Of a DNA stretch of 64,000 bases, positions 29,927 to 38,725 are shown in pieces. A model generated the notes under the pieces. The model saw only the letters and a list, made by a program, of their open reading frames with translations, had not been told where the DNA came from and did not search any database. The position numbers were made by a program, and so were the translations under genes. This DNA comes from Chromobacterium sinusclupearum (GTDB lineage: Bacteria; Pseudomonadota; Gammaproteobacteria; Burkholderiales; Chromobacteriaceae): positions 1 to 64,000 of the forward strand of contig NZ_PPTF01000006.1 in the NCBI RefSeq assembly GCF_002902845.1. Reading direction: 5' to 3'. How positions within the stretch are numbered: the stretch's first letter is position 1; each line of letters starts with the position of its first letter.

Positions 29927-31150
29927 TCAGAAAATATACATCGCCCCGCTTCCCTGTGGATTGCTGCTACCAGCAAACCCGATGAACACGCTGCGTCCAT
30001 AGAAGAAAGGCAGGCCCCAGTCAAAATAACCGGCAAAGGTTCCCGTCATCGGCGCCGCCAGGCTGGGGAAGGCGGCATAGTTGCTGCTGTTGAGAATGGA
30101 CGCATTGATCAGGTTGAAATTGATCGTACTGCTGCTGCCGTTGCTGGCCGACACTTGCGCGCTCAGACTCTGCGTCTGCGGCGACGAAACATTGGGGCAA
30201 TACCATGTCGACCCGCCCACCGAGCAGGTCGCAACGCTGCCATCGTTAGGGAAGTAAAGAATGTTCGATCCGCTATCCAAGAAGCCGGGATAGCTCTGGC
30301 CATTGTAAACCGTGGTGATGGTGAAACCGTCGCTGGATACCGGGTAAGCCTTGGCCGTACTGGGGATGGCATTGTTCGATTGCGTAGCGATGCCGAATGT
30401 CAGCGTGCCCTGCGCGGATGGCGCGCCATAGTTGTCTATGCTAGGCAGTTGCAATAGAACGCCGTTGTTGTCGCCGGAGAAAGCCGTCACCGGATTGGTC
30501 ACCTCCTGCGCCAGCGGCACCGTGCCCTGCTGGCAAGTCTGCCCGCTGCATAGATAATAAATGCCGTTGCTGCTCACAATAGCGCAATTGCTGCAATCTT
30601 TTGAGCTCAAACCCACGCCAATAATGCCCTTGGCGCCCAACGCCGCCAAGCTGCTCTCATTGCTGCCCGTCGACGAGCAGGCCGCCGGCACGGGATAAGG
30701 CAAGGCGCCATCGGCGATCACCTGAATCGGCAGGGCGCTAGCTGTCTTTCCTGCGATCTTCACATCGGCAGCACTGACCGCTCCCCAGGTGAAGCCATCG
30801 GCGAACTGCGCGCACTCCATCACCTGGCGGACGCCGACAGTCTGAATAGGAAGCGCATTCTGCAGCGCCGAAGCCAACACGCGCAGCCCGCTGGAGCCTG
30901 TATCGACCAGAACATGGTCTACTGCCGTGCAGGTATTGGTTCCGGGGACACAAACATTGACCGTCACGTAAGGCAGATTCAACTGCCCCGTCGCGCCGGC
31001 AGGACCAGAATCGACAATCATGGCTACGCTATTGGACGTGGCGCCGCCGCTATTGCCGCCATTGGAGAACGAGCCGGCATCGCCGCCGCCCCCTCCGCAA
31101 CCGCTCAGCAACAAGGCAAGGGAAAACAGGCTGACCAGAAGTCTTTTCAT
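29927..31150 (-). CDS. DUF3443 family lipoprotein
   Basis: This 407-residue protein starts with a lipoprotein signal (LLVSLFSLALLLSGCGGGGG), so it is probably anchored in the outer membrane. Two aspartyl-protease-like signatures are visible: VLVDTGSSGLRV (about residue 85) and GFLDSGSNILYF in the C-terminal half, the spacing of a two-lobed pepsin-like fold. Many paired cysteines suggest disulfides. The family is otherwise uncharacterised. It follows the DUF2844 gene by 11 bases; the two families often occur as a pair. Confidence 0.8.
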   Translation of the reverse strand: MKRLLVSLFSLALLLSGCGGGGGDAGSFSNGGNSGGATSNSVAMIVDSGPAGATGQLNLPYVTVNVCVPGTNTCTAVDHVLVDTGSSGLRVLASALQNALPIQTVGVRQVMECAQFADGFTWGAVSAADVKIAGKTASALPIQVIADGALPYPVPAACSSTGSNESSLAALGAKGIIGVGLSSKDCSNCAIVSSNGIYYLCSGQTCQQGTVPLAQEVTNPVTAFSGDNNGVLLQLPSIDNYGAPSAQGTLTFGIATQSNNAIPSTAKAYPVSSDGFTITTVYNGQSYPGFLDSGSNILYFPNDGSVATCSVGGSTWYCPNVSSPQTQSLSAQVSASNGSSSTINFNLINASILNSSNYAAFPSLAAPMTGTFAGYFDWGLPFFYGRSVFIGFAGSSNPQGSGAMYIF

Positions 31151-31161
31151 GTTCGCTCCCT

Positions 31162-31611
31162 TTATTTCAATTGATCCGGCGTCACCCCTGCCGGCAATAA
31201 GGTGGAGTCATAGGCAAAACCGTTGAAGGCGCCCATCCGGCCATAAGAATGGACAACAAAACTGCCCACCTGTCCTCTCAGCACATTGCGGCCACTGCGA
31301 TTATTCCGCTGCGCCTGTTGAAAGGCCGGAAAGTAGTCTCCCAGCAGCGACTGCAAATCAGGATGGGTCTGGCCGCTCCAGGCCACGGCAAACACCGTTC
31401 CATCCAGGGAAACATACTGTCGGATCTGTCGTCCGGAGGCATCCAGGCTGTCTTGGACGGTGTACGCGCCGCCTATGACGGCGGGACGGGTCGCCAGTAA
31501 TGTATGCCCGGCGGCAGACGCCGCAGGCGCGTCAAACTTCTGCCCCAAAGCGGCATGCGCCCCCGGTGCCAGCAGCGCCAAGAGAAAAACGAACAAGCAG
31601 GGTCTTTTCAT
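31162..31611 (-). CDS. DUF2844 family secreted protein
   Basis: This 149-residue protein has a signal peptide (MKRPCLFVFLLALLAPGAHA) ending in an Ala-x-Ala site. The mature part contains YVSLDGTVFAVAWSGQTHPDLQSLLGDYF, the family core. Function is unknown. It is directly upstream of, and presumably co-transcribed with, the DUF3443 lipoprotein, suggesting the two act together in the periplasm. Confidence 0.8.
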   Translation of the reverse strand: MKRPCLFVFLLALLAPGAHAALGQKFDAPAASAAGHTLLATRPAVIGGAYTVQDSLDASGRQIRQYVSLDGTVFAVAWSGQTHPDLQSLLGDYFPAFQQAQRNNRSGRNVLRGQVGSFVVHSYGRMGAFNGFAYDSTLLPAGVTPDQLK

Positions 31612-31723
31612 TTTCCACCTCTCAGTTATCTGTTTTATCCTGAGCCACGGCGACAAAGCCCGCACTACAAATTGAGCATACTAGAAATGCAAACGGCAAT
31701 CTTGCGCAATCTTGTTAAAAAAA

Positions 31724-31745
31724 GCGGGAGGCTTAAGCCCCCCGC
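31724..31745 (-). terminator. Terminator after the small Rossmann protein gene
   Basis: gcggg/cccgc plus the inner palindrome ggcttaagcc form a hairpin, followed on the minus strand by seven Ts. Confidence 0.8.
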
Positions 31746-31805
31746 ATCCCCTCGTTCGGTCTTCCGCGATTTACGGCCGACCGCACAGCTACCACATCAA
31801 CAGAA

Positions 31806-32180
31806 TCAATATGTCATTTCGTCGTGCCGGGTTTCCACCCAGCGCCCGGCGCCCAACGACAACATCAGCAATGCCACCCGCTCATGCACGATGACCGTAT
31901 GGGTATTGCCGGAAAACTGCATATAACGGCGCAGATCTTCCCGCACCTTGCGCGAGCCCGTGACGTCGATGATGATGTCCACCCGGCTGCCCTGCTCGGC
32001 GATCTCGATGAAATTGTCGGTCACCGGCACGCCTCTTTCCTTGGCCAGCAATACGCCGGGCAACTGCAGGTCCAGATCCGCCACGCCCACCATCTCGACA
32101 AATGGCGCATCCAGCAGCTGCTTCAGCAACGGCGTGCCGGTCTCCCCCACGCCCACCATGCCGATTCTGAACTTTTGCAT
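31806..32180 (-). CDS. Small stand-alone Rossmann-fold NAD(P)-binding protein
   Basis: This 124-residue protein begins FRIGMVGVGETGTPLLKQLL, a dinucleotide-binding GxGxxG-type turn. VEMVGVADLD (the second strand with an acidic end typical of NAD binding) and IIIDVTGS follow. It resembles the N-terminal domain of homoserine- or acetaldehyde-dehydrogenase-like enzymes but has no catalytic domain. It could be a redox-sensing or regulatory domain protein. The ATG at 32180 is chosen; a GTG six bases upstream is possible. Confidence 0.6.
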   Translation of the reverse strand: MQKFRIGMVGVGETGTPLLKQLLDAPFVEMVGVADLDLQLPGVLLAKERGVPVTDNFIEIAEQGSRVDIIIDVTGSRKVREDLRRYMQFSGNTHTVIVHERVALLMLSLGAGRWVETRHDEMTY

Positions 32181-32287
32181 AAGCACCCCGCCTCTCCATT
32201 TATGACTTACAAATAACCAGTGTCACTGTAGTGCAAACATGACGAAACGGAGTTGAGGCAAGTCAAGTCCGGCGCGATGCAAATGAA

Positions 32288-32311
32288 ATGGCCCGACTTG
32301 CGCCGGGCCAT
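32288..32311 (-). terminator. Hairpin after the small acidic protein gene
   Basis: A perfect 8-bp stem (atggcccg / cgggccat) with an eight-base loop lies just past the stop of the 83-residue gene. The T-run on the minus strand is weak. Confidence 0.55.
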
Positions 32312-32333
32312 GATAGGAAAATACTTGCGGGAC

Positions 32334-32585
32334 TCAATGCAGATTCTGCTGCGACAAAAAGCGCAGATACCCCAGACCTTCCAGCCAGAATCCACCGTCG
32401 GCCAAGGGCGTGGCGTCGGTCAGGTCGGCAACGGTCAGCACCAGCTCCTGGCCATCCAGATTCGCCTCCAGCACCACGTCGTCGTCGTCGGAGAACTCTT
32501 CCGATACCGAATGGAAGTCCGGCTTGACGAATTGATTGTTGACCTGGATGTAGTCGGACTCATTCAGCAAACGCAGGATGTTCAT
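32334..32585 (-). CDS. Small acidic hypothetical protein
   Basis: This 83-residue protein is not recognised. It is acidic (SEEFSDDDDVVLEANLDGQE) with a predicted beta-rich second half ending WLEGLGYLRFLSQQNLH. The ATG at 32585 follows AAGGAGG closely, strong evidence that it is translated. No signal peptide or membrane helix is seen. It stands alone, with a hairpin after it. Confidence 0.6.
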   Translation of the reverse strand: MNILRLLNESDYIQVNNQFVKPDFHSVSEEFSDDDDVVLEANLDGQELVLTVADLTDATPLADGGFWLEGLGYLRFLSQQNLH

Positions 32586-32699
32586 GATGACCTCCTTGTG
32601 ATGCGGTGAGGGGAACAAGGTCAAACAGACAGTTGCACTGCACAAGCCCCGTACCTGATGGCGGCACTGTCAAACTGCCATCACACCGAAAACCTGCAT

Positions 32700-33374
32700 C
32701 TACAGCCAACCACGTTCGGCGAACGATTCCGCGTGCCCGCCGGTTACCACAAAATGATCCAGTAACCTGATATCGACCAGTTCCAAAGCGCGCTTGAGCG
32801 TATCGGTCAATATTCTATCCGCATTTGAAGGCTCACTGACACCGGAAGGGTGATTGTGCGCCACGATCAACGCCGCCGCATTGTGCTGCAAAGCCCGCCG
32901 CAGCACTTCCCGCGGATACACCCTGGTCTCGGTCAGCGTTCCCTTGAATACTTCTTCGACTTCAATCAAACGGTTTTGTGCCGACAAAAATATCACAACA
33001 AATGTTTCGACGTCGCGCCGGCCTATGCTCAAACGCAAATAATCCCGCACCTGCCGCGGACTGGACAGCGCGTCACCCAGCCGCATCGGCTCGGACAATG
33101 CCCGCCGCGCCAACTCCGTGCACGCCATCAACTGCGCATACTTGGCCTCCCCCAGGCCGGGCTTGGCCTTGAATTGCTCCAGACTGGCGCCCAGCAAACC
33201 GGTCAAGGAGCCGAACTCCTGCAGCAGCGACCTGGCCAACTCCACCGCATTGATGCCCTTGACGCCGGTGCGCAGGAAGATGGCCAGCAACTCAGAATCG
33301 TTCAGGGTGGCGGCTCCCTGCCGCAATAATTTCTCGCGCGGCCGCTCCGCTTCCGGCCAATGGGCGATCGACAT
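32700..33374 (-). CDS. radC: RadC family JAB/MPN-domain protein
   Basis: This 224-residue protein has the N-terminal helix-hairpin-helix part (REKLLRQGAATLNDSELLAIFL...GLGEAKYAQL). A C-terminal JAB metalloprotease-like domain follows, with EEVFKGTLTET and the metal motif HNHPSGVSEPSNAD. The gene is complete. It is divergent from coaBC, a common arrangement. Its biochemical role is unsettled. RadC genes are known targets for Tn554-type elements, but this copy is intact. Confidence 0.93.
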   Translation of the reverse strand: MSIAHWPEAERPREKLLRQGAATLNDSELLAIFLRTGVKGINAVELARSLLQEFGSLTGLLGASLEQFKAKPGLGEAKYAQLMACTELARRALSEPMRLGDALSSPRQVRDYLRLSIGRRDVETFVVIFLSAQNRLIEVEEVFKGTLTETRVYPREVLRRALQHNAAALIVAHNHPSGVSEPSNADRILTDTLKRALELVDIRLLDHFVVTGGHAESFAERGWL

Positions 33375-33532
33375 GGCGCATCCCTCTTCTGGCTATAGCA
33401 TTGTTTGTGTCATCAGGCCAACAAGATAGCAACAAGCAATGACATTAACATGCCACCATTAAGCCAGACCAGAGCCACTTGATGGACTAAATCCGCTAAA
33501 ATGGCCAGTTTACGGCTTCGAAGAACCCAACG

Positions 33533-34714
33533 ATGACCGCCAAACGCATTCTCCTCGGCATCAGCGGCGGCATAGCCGCCTACAAGTCCGCCGAGCTGAC
33601 CCGGCTGCTGGTCAAGGCCGGCCACCAGGTGGAAGTGGTGATGACCGAATCGGCCACCCGCTTCGTCACGCCCGCCACCTTCCAGGCGCTGTCCGGCCAC
33701 ACCGTCTACACCGACCTGTGGGACCCGCGCCCCAGCAACGCCATGGCGCACATCGAATTATCGCGCCGCGCCGATGTGTTCCTGATCGCCCCTGCCACCG
33801 CCAACCTGCTGTTCAAACTGGCGCATGGCGGCTGCGACGACCTGATCTCCACGCTGGCCGCGGCCCGCACCTGCCCGCTGATCGTGGCGCCGGCCATGAA
33901 TCTGCAGATGTGGCAGAACCCGCCCAACCAGCGCAACATCGAGCAGCTGCAGGCGGATGGCGTGACCGTGTTCGGCCCCGGCAACGGCGCCCAGGCCTGC
34001 GGCGAAACCGGCGACGGCCGCATGTTGGAGCCGCATCAGATCGTCGAGCTGCTGCACGGCTTCTTTGCCGACAAGCTGCTGGCCGGCAAAAAAGTGCTGC
34101 TGACTGCCGGCCCCACCTATGAGGCCATAGACACGGTGCGCGGCATCACCAATATCAGCTCCGGCAAGATGGGTTATGCGCTGGCGCGCGCCTGTCGCGA
34201 CGCCGGCGCCGAGGTCACCCTGGTCTCCGGCCCCACCCATCTGGACGCGCCGATGAATGTCCCCAGGATAGACGTGCAAAGCGCCGCCGAAATGCAACAG
34301 GCCGTGCTCAGCGAAGTCGGCCGCAGCGACGTGTTCATTTCCGTGGCGGCGGTAGCCGATTACCGGGTAAAGAACCGCAGCGAGCACAAGATCAAGAAAA
34401 CCGCCGGCACGCCCGCCATAGAACTGGCAGAGAATCCGGACATCCTGGCCACCGTCGCCTCGCTGCCGGCCGCGCCGTTCTGCGTAGGCTTCGCCGCCGA
34501 AAGCCAGAACCTGCTGGAATTCGCCGAGGCCAAGCGCAGGCGCAAGAAGCTGCCCTTGCTGGTGGCCAACCTGGCGCAGCAGGCCATGGGCGCCGACGAC
34601 AACCAAGTGGTGCTGCTGGACGACGCCGGCCAGCACCCATTGCCCGCCATGCCCAAGGATGACGTGGCCGCCGCCATCGTCCGCCATCTGGCCGCCTTGC
34701 TGGCCAAACGCTGA
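33533..34714 (+). CDS. coaBC: Bifunctional phosphopantothenoylcysteine decarboxylase/synthetase
   Basis: This 393-residue enzyme of coenzyme A synthesis has an N-terminal flavodoxin-like decarboxylase domain ([13 protein letters not shown]; catalytic-loop [12 protein letters not shown]). The C-terminal synthetase starts near [20 protein letters not shown] with the KMG loop. Length is typical and the gene is intact. dut follows 52 bases downstream on the same strand, the usual coaBC-dut pairing. Confidence 0.96.
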   Translation: MTAKRILLGISGGIAAYKSAELTRLLVKAGHQVEVVMTESATRFVTPATFQALSGHTVYTDLWDPRPSNAMAHIELSRRADVFLIAPATANLLFKLAHGGCDDLISTLAAARTCPLIVAPAMNLQMWQNPPNQRNIEQLQADGVTVFGPGNGAQACGETGDGRMLEPHQIVELLHGFFADKLLAGKKVLLTAGPTYEAIDTVRGITNISSGKMGYALARACRDAGAEVTLVSGPTHLDAPMNVPRIDVQSAAEMQQAVLSEVGRSDVFISVAAVADYRVKNRSEHKIKKTAGTPAIELAENPDILATVASLPAAPFCVGFAAESQNLLEFAEAKRRRKKLPLLVANLAQQAMGADDNQVVLLDDAGQHPLPAMPKDDVAAAIVRHLAALLAKR

Positions 34715-34766
34715 ATCAACCATCCTGGCGGTCCGCGCGGCCGCCATCGCATCACAAGGAAACACC

Positions 34767-35033
34767 ATGCAAGCCGTTATCGACGTCAAGATCCTGGACG
34801 CGCGCCTGCGCGACAACCTGCCCGCCTACGCCACTGCTGGCTCGGCCGGCCTAGATCTGCGCGCCGCCACCGAAGAGACCATGACCATCCAGCCGGGCGA
34901 AACCAAGCTGATTCCAACCGGCATCGCCATCCACCTGAATGATCCAGGCCTGGCCGCCATGCTGCTGCCGCGCTCCGGCCTGGGCCACAAGCACGGCATC
35001 GTGCTGGGCAATCTGGTGGTTATGCGCAATTAG
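34767..35033 (+). pseudogene. dut: dUTPase, truncated by the island junction
   Basis: The frame starts normally after an AAGGAAA site and carries dUTPase motif 1 ([10 protein letters not shown]) and motif 2 ([17 protein letters not shown]). Right after GNLV it changes to VMRN and a stop at 35031-35033. Family members run about 150 residues; this one has 88 and lacks motifs 3 to 5, including the catalytic-site Tyr/Asp segment and the glycine-rich tail. The break coincides with a drop in GC content and the onset of recombinase genes, so the gene was split by integration. The missing 3' part should lie beyond the window. Confidence 0.85.
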
Positions 35034-35510
35034 AATACCTGTCTCAAATGCCTCAAATAGGCTGAATCAAAGCATAAATTCAATCCTTTCTCGTTTATTA
35101 ACGCAGTCATGAGAACTGTCTCAGCTGTATCAGTAAACGAATAGCCTCGAGCCTAAACGCAAAGCTCGAGAACGGCATCTCGATGACAGACAAGCAGAAA
35201 TATTTTATTGTGACCAATATGGTAGCCATGCTTGCTGTACGCCTCCCTCTCTCCACATTCGAATACTTGCTAAACACCTGGGCAGCAGGTAGCTGACGAA
35301 TTCTCTGAGCCTGGCGGCATAACCAGGTAGCGCTCAAAAATTGGCCAACGGTTGATGCGTATCGACATATATCTGCGCAAGCCATTAGGTTAACCGCGTC
35401 ATTTTTGCAACAAATCACTTTGCAAATAATAAATTTCACGCTATACACTGCGGGAAAATTTCAAAAACAGCGCCGTATCACTCCACTTTCTGTTCGCAGT
35501 GCTTTAGCTT
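35034..35510. other. Non-coding left end of the island
   Basis: These 477 AT-rich bases between the broken dut and the first recombinase hold no convincing gene; a 113-codon open frame on the minus strand (35107-35448) has no recognisable features. The octamer CTGTCTCA occurs twice (35039-35046 and 35116-35123), with related TGTCTCA again at about 35534, possibly recombinase arm sites. Confidence 0.5.
35039..35123. repeat. Direct repeats CTGTCTCA at the island end
   Basis: Two exact 8-bp copies, 77 bases apart, lie within 100 bases of the junction. Transposons of this type often have repeated arm-binding sites at their ends; function here is inferred only. Confidence 0.35.
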
Positions 35511-36755
35511 ATGAGACAAATCTTCCGAAAGAGATGTCTCATCATGCGGCCGAACTTACATTTTTTAGAGTCAAAACTATTCGAGGCACTTCCCAAGCGG
35601 GAGCGTGACGAGTATCTAAAAATACAAAGAAATCTGGGCATCCCGGATGGCCATCCCTTTTTTCTCGACGACGACTTCAGTTACGATGAGCATTTAAACG
35701 GATTCTGCCGATATCTAATTGTCCCACGAAGAGATAGCCCGAATACTTGGAAAAGCTACGCCTACACTGCCGCTGAATATCTGGACTTCTCAGATGCTCG
35801 CTCTATTCCGTGGCTAAATGCGAGCAGTGAGCATTTAAATGATTACTATAGAATAAAAACCCTAGGAACTACCACACTCAAAAAAGTGGAAGGTAACACA
35901 TGGAATCACATTCAGATTGTTCTGGTACATATGTATGAATATGCACTAAAACAGAAGCTTATATCCGAGCTACCTTTTTCATATCGAATTTCACATTCTC
36001 GTCACCGCGGAGAGAAAAATAACGTTAGTGACTTATTGATAAAGTTCACACCCAAGCCAATTAATTTCATAAGCATTAATCAATTCAAACACCATTGGCG
36101 TCCCTTTCTTGCTCTAAAAGAACACTCTCAGCGTAACATTGCGCTTATTGAATTACTTATCTGCAGCGGATTTCGTATTTCCGAGGCATTAGGCCTAACT
36201 ATCTACACAATTCCCGACCCTGATTCATCCATATACGTCGGACGGAATGTCGTCCCAATTACTGTCGTTGGTAAAGGTAAGAAGAAGCGCACAGTACCAA
36301 TACCGAAGCGCATCATCCGGTCAATCCAATTTTATATGGAAGAAGACCGAGAGGCTGCTGTTGAAAAGCGCGTGAAGAAGTACGGCTCAAAGATGGTTCC
36401 GACGAAGGTGTTTCTATCCGAGAGCGGAAGTCCTCTAACCAAACGCATGGTTGAAGACATCTTCCAAGAAGCATCCAAGGCGACAGGAATCAAGTTGACA
36501 CCACATGGCTGCCGCCACATCTACTCGACCATCATGCTTTCTGCGCTCATCGAGATTGTGCAGATGAGGAAGCCAAGTATTGAAGGCTCAGGAGCTGATA
36601 AGTACGAAATGCTCATCGGCGACCCTCTTCACACCCTTCAAAAGCTCCTTGGTCACAAATCCATCGAAACAGTTTTCACATACCTGGAGTTCACATCCGA
36701 ATCACGAGAAATGGTCGAAGAAGCCCTGACAAACTGGACAGAAATGATGACCTAA
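35511..36755 (+). CDS. Tyrosine recombinase, first of three (TnpA-like)
   Basis: This 414-residue site-specific recombinase carries the full catalytic set: Arg in LLICSGFRISEALGL, Lys in VVGKGKKKRT, HxxR in PHGCRHIYST, His in LLGHKSIETV and the nucleophile Tyr in FTYLEF. An N-terminal SAM-like core-binding domain (about residues 60-170) precedes them. Likely it performs strand exchange for island movement. The start is uncertain: an ATG at 35544 has better upstream purines. Codon use is AT-richer than the backbone, indicating transfer. The next recombinase starts 100 bases later. Confidence 0.9.
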   Translation: MRQIFRKRCLIMRPNLHFLESKLFEALPKRERDEYLKIQRNLGIPDGHPFFLDDDFSYDEHLNGFCRYLIVPRRDSPNTWKSYAYTAAEYLDFSDARSIPWLNASSEHLNDYYRIKTLGTTTLKKVEGNTWNHIQIVLVHMYEYALKQKLISELPFSYRISHSRHRGEKNNVSDLLIKFTPKPINFISINQFKHHWRPFLALKEHSQRNIALIELLICSGFRISEALGLTIYTIPDPDSSIYVGRNVVPITVVGKGKKKRTVPIPKRIIRSIQFYMEEDREAAVEKRVKKYGSKMVPTKVFLSESGSPLTKRMVEDIFQEASKATGIKLTPHGCRHIYSTIMLSALIEIVQMRKPSIEGSGADKYEMLIGDPLHTLQKLLGHKSIETVFTYLEFTSESREMVEEALTNWTEMMT

Positions 36756-36856
36756 TCTGCTAATACAAATAACCAGGCTACAGTAGCATTACCCGGCCAC
36801 TGACAGTAGCAACTCAAAACACAATCAAAATAATAGCTCTGACTGGAATTTTGAAA

Positions 36857-38725
36857 ATGGGAAAAGAATCTAAATTTAAGAACCTCCCTTCCGTAAAAAA
36901 CAACGTCAAAATCCTAGGGAGTTTGATTTTCAACCACCCAGATTTGCAGGGGCCTGGAGCAAAACTTGACCTGAAAGAGTTCAAAAAAAATCCTGAATTG
37001 GCTCGTGATTTAATTGCCTCACTGTATAAACACGTCAATTTAGCCAATATTTCTGAGGCGCGAAGCCTCGGGGCGTACTTTGCGGGAATACGAGATTTTC
37101 TTAAATACTGTGAGGAAAACAATCTCCCCTCGGATATGCGGATGAAAGACATTGATGACAAATTCCTCCGAAGATACAAGTCCTATCTCGTTGGTTCGAC
37201 ATTGCATCGAAAATCAGAGAGAAGACGACGTCGATATGGTGACATTACAAGACTATTGGAAGCGGGGAAAACCATTGGTTTATGGGACATAAAAAATACA
37301 CCCCCGCGAAATTTCAAGTGCATTTCGGACGGCGACAAAACCCAGCCATACATGGCGTCAGAGTTATTAGACCTCGAAGCGGCCTGCCGGAATTCCATAA
37401 ATGAAATTTGCTCTCGAATCGAGCGAGGAAAAACTCTCGTCACCCAAGGAAAAAACCCAAGAGAGGTACACTTAGGCCGCAACTATATTAACGGTAGCAT
37501 TTTAAAAGTAGATGATAAACTACGCCCTTGGAACCAGCTCCCCAATCTACTTTGGTATGTTCAGAACATTCTCGATGGTCGGTATATAAAAAATGATGAA
37601 TTAAGAAACGGCCATTCCTCGTTTGTCAAATCAGCAAATGGAGGTTTCGGCGGGGAATATCGTATGGTCGATATATATGGGCATCTTTATCCGTTAAACC
37701 ATGACATGCTACCGTTCCTAAATTTGTTGGAAAAAAGATTGGGAATAAACGAAACGTCGCTTGTCGAGCTGAAAAGAAATTGTCTTAGACCATTAGGTGC
37801 TGGCTACATCCTAGACTACGAAAAAAGAAGAAGCTCAAAACGTCTATTGCAAGACAAGTTGTACGACGATGGTCCCTATTCGGCAGTCTCCATAATAAAG
37901 ACCTTGTTGCATATAACCGAACCTCTGGTACGGTTGGCTGATGATTCAAATAAAGATTATTTGTTTTTGTGCCTGACTGTGGGCGCAAAGGGAGCCAACC
38001 CCGTAAAACCAATTGATGCCTGCTATGCGAAGTACCTGATGAATCGCTCCGGAGGCTGGGCTGAGCAACATAAACTAAAAAATCAGCATGGAGAGACCTT
38101 GAAACTCCATAGCCGAGCACTGCGCGTGTCAAACCTTAGCGAAAATTACCTGAAAACAGGAAACTATAAAAAAACAATGAGAAAGGGAGCTCATGCTTCA
38201 GCTAGCATAACTATCAAACACTATATCAACAATGACAGCACAAAGGTAATTCATGACCTCGCTGTCGCCGATGGAATTCGCTCATTAAAAGCAATTAGCC
38301 TTCCAACGGTCATTCCAGAAAACGACCTTTCAAAAGCCACAAAAAAACTTTCAATAGATGAAGAGCAAGCAAAAAAGATGCTTAGTGGGGAAAAGGACGT
38401 ATTTATTGCATCATGCCGTGACTTCTTAAATCGACCAGGTGCAGAGCCTAACACACCGTGTGACGAGCCATGGGGCTGCCTTTATTGTAAAAACGCAGTT
38501 ATAACTCGCCATGTGCTACCTAGATTAATTGCTTTTCGTGACTTTATCGTCAACGAAAAACGCACTCTACCCCCTGAGGAATGGTTAGGAAAATTTGGCA
38601 GCGCACTTGACATCATTGCTCGAGAAATACTTCCTAATTTTCTGGCTGAAGTAGTACAAGAAGCGGAACGACATGCAGCAAGCATGGACTTCTACATTCC
38701 AATATATTTCAAAACACGCCAATGA
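36857..38725 (+). CDS. Large tyrosine-recombinase-like protein, second of three (TnpB-like)
   Basis: This 622-residue protein is over 600 residues like Tn554 TnpB. The C-terminal catalytic region shows LHSRALRVSNL, GAHASASITIKHYIN with a candidate nucleophile Tyr, but no clear first Arg box (the place reads TVGAKGANPVKPID). After it comes a Cys cluster (CDEPWGCLYCKNAVITRH), probably zinc-binding. It may be an accessory recombinase. The ATG at 36857 is chosen; a TTG at 36851 is possible. Its end overlaps the next gene by ATGA. Strongly AT-rich. Confidence 0.75.
   Translation: MGKESKFKNLPSVKNNVKILGSLIFNHPDLQGPGAKLDLKEFKKNPELARDLIASLYKHVNLANISEARSLGAYFAGIRDFLKYCEENNLPSDMRMKDIDDKFLRRYKSYLVGSTLHRKSERRRRRYGDITRLLEAGKTIGLWDIKNTPPRNFKCISDGDKTQPYMASELLDLEAACRNSINEICSRIERGKTLVTQGKNPREVHLGRNYINGSILKVDDKLRPWNQLPNLLWYVQNILDGRYIKNDELRNGHSSFVKSANGGFGGEYRMVDIYGHLYPLNHDMLPFLNLLEKRLGINETSLVELKRNCLRPLGAGYILDYEKRRSSKRLLQDKLYDDGPYSAVSIIKTLLHITEPLVRLADDSNKDYLFLCLTVGAKGANPVKPIDACYAKYLMNRSGGWAEQHKLKNQHGETLKLHSRALRVSNLSENYLKTGNYKKTMRKGAHASASITIKHYINNDSTKVIHDLAVADGIRSLKAISLPTVIPENDLSKATKKLSIDEEQAKKMLSGEKDVFIASCRDFLNRPGAEPNTPCDEPWGCLYCKNAVITRHVLPRLIAFRDFIVNEKRTLPPEEWLGKFGSALDIIAREILPNFLAEVVQEAERHAASMDFYIPIYFKTRQ

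Noticed and set aside
32700-33374. Tn554-type insertion in radC
   Set aside because: Tn554 targets radC in staphylococci and radC is nearby, but this radC is complete; the break is in dut.
35107-35448. 113-codon minus-strand frame at the island end
   Set aside because: No RBS, no recognisable family, mixed composition; probably chance in the non-coding terminus.
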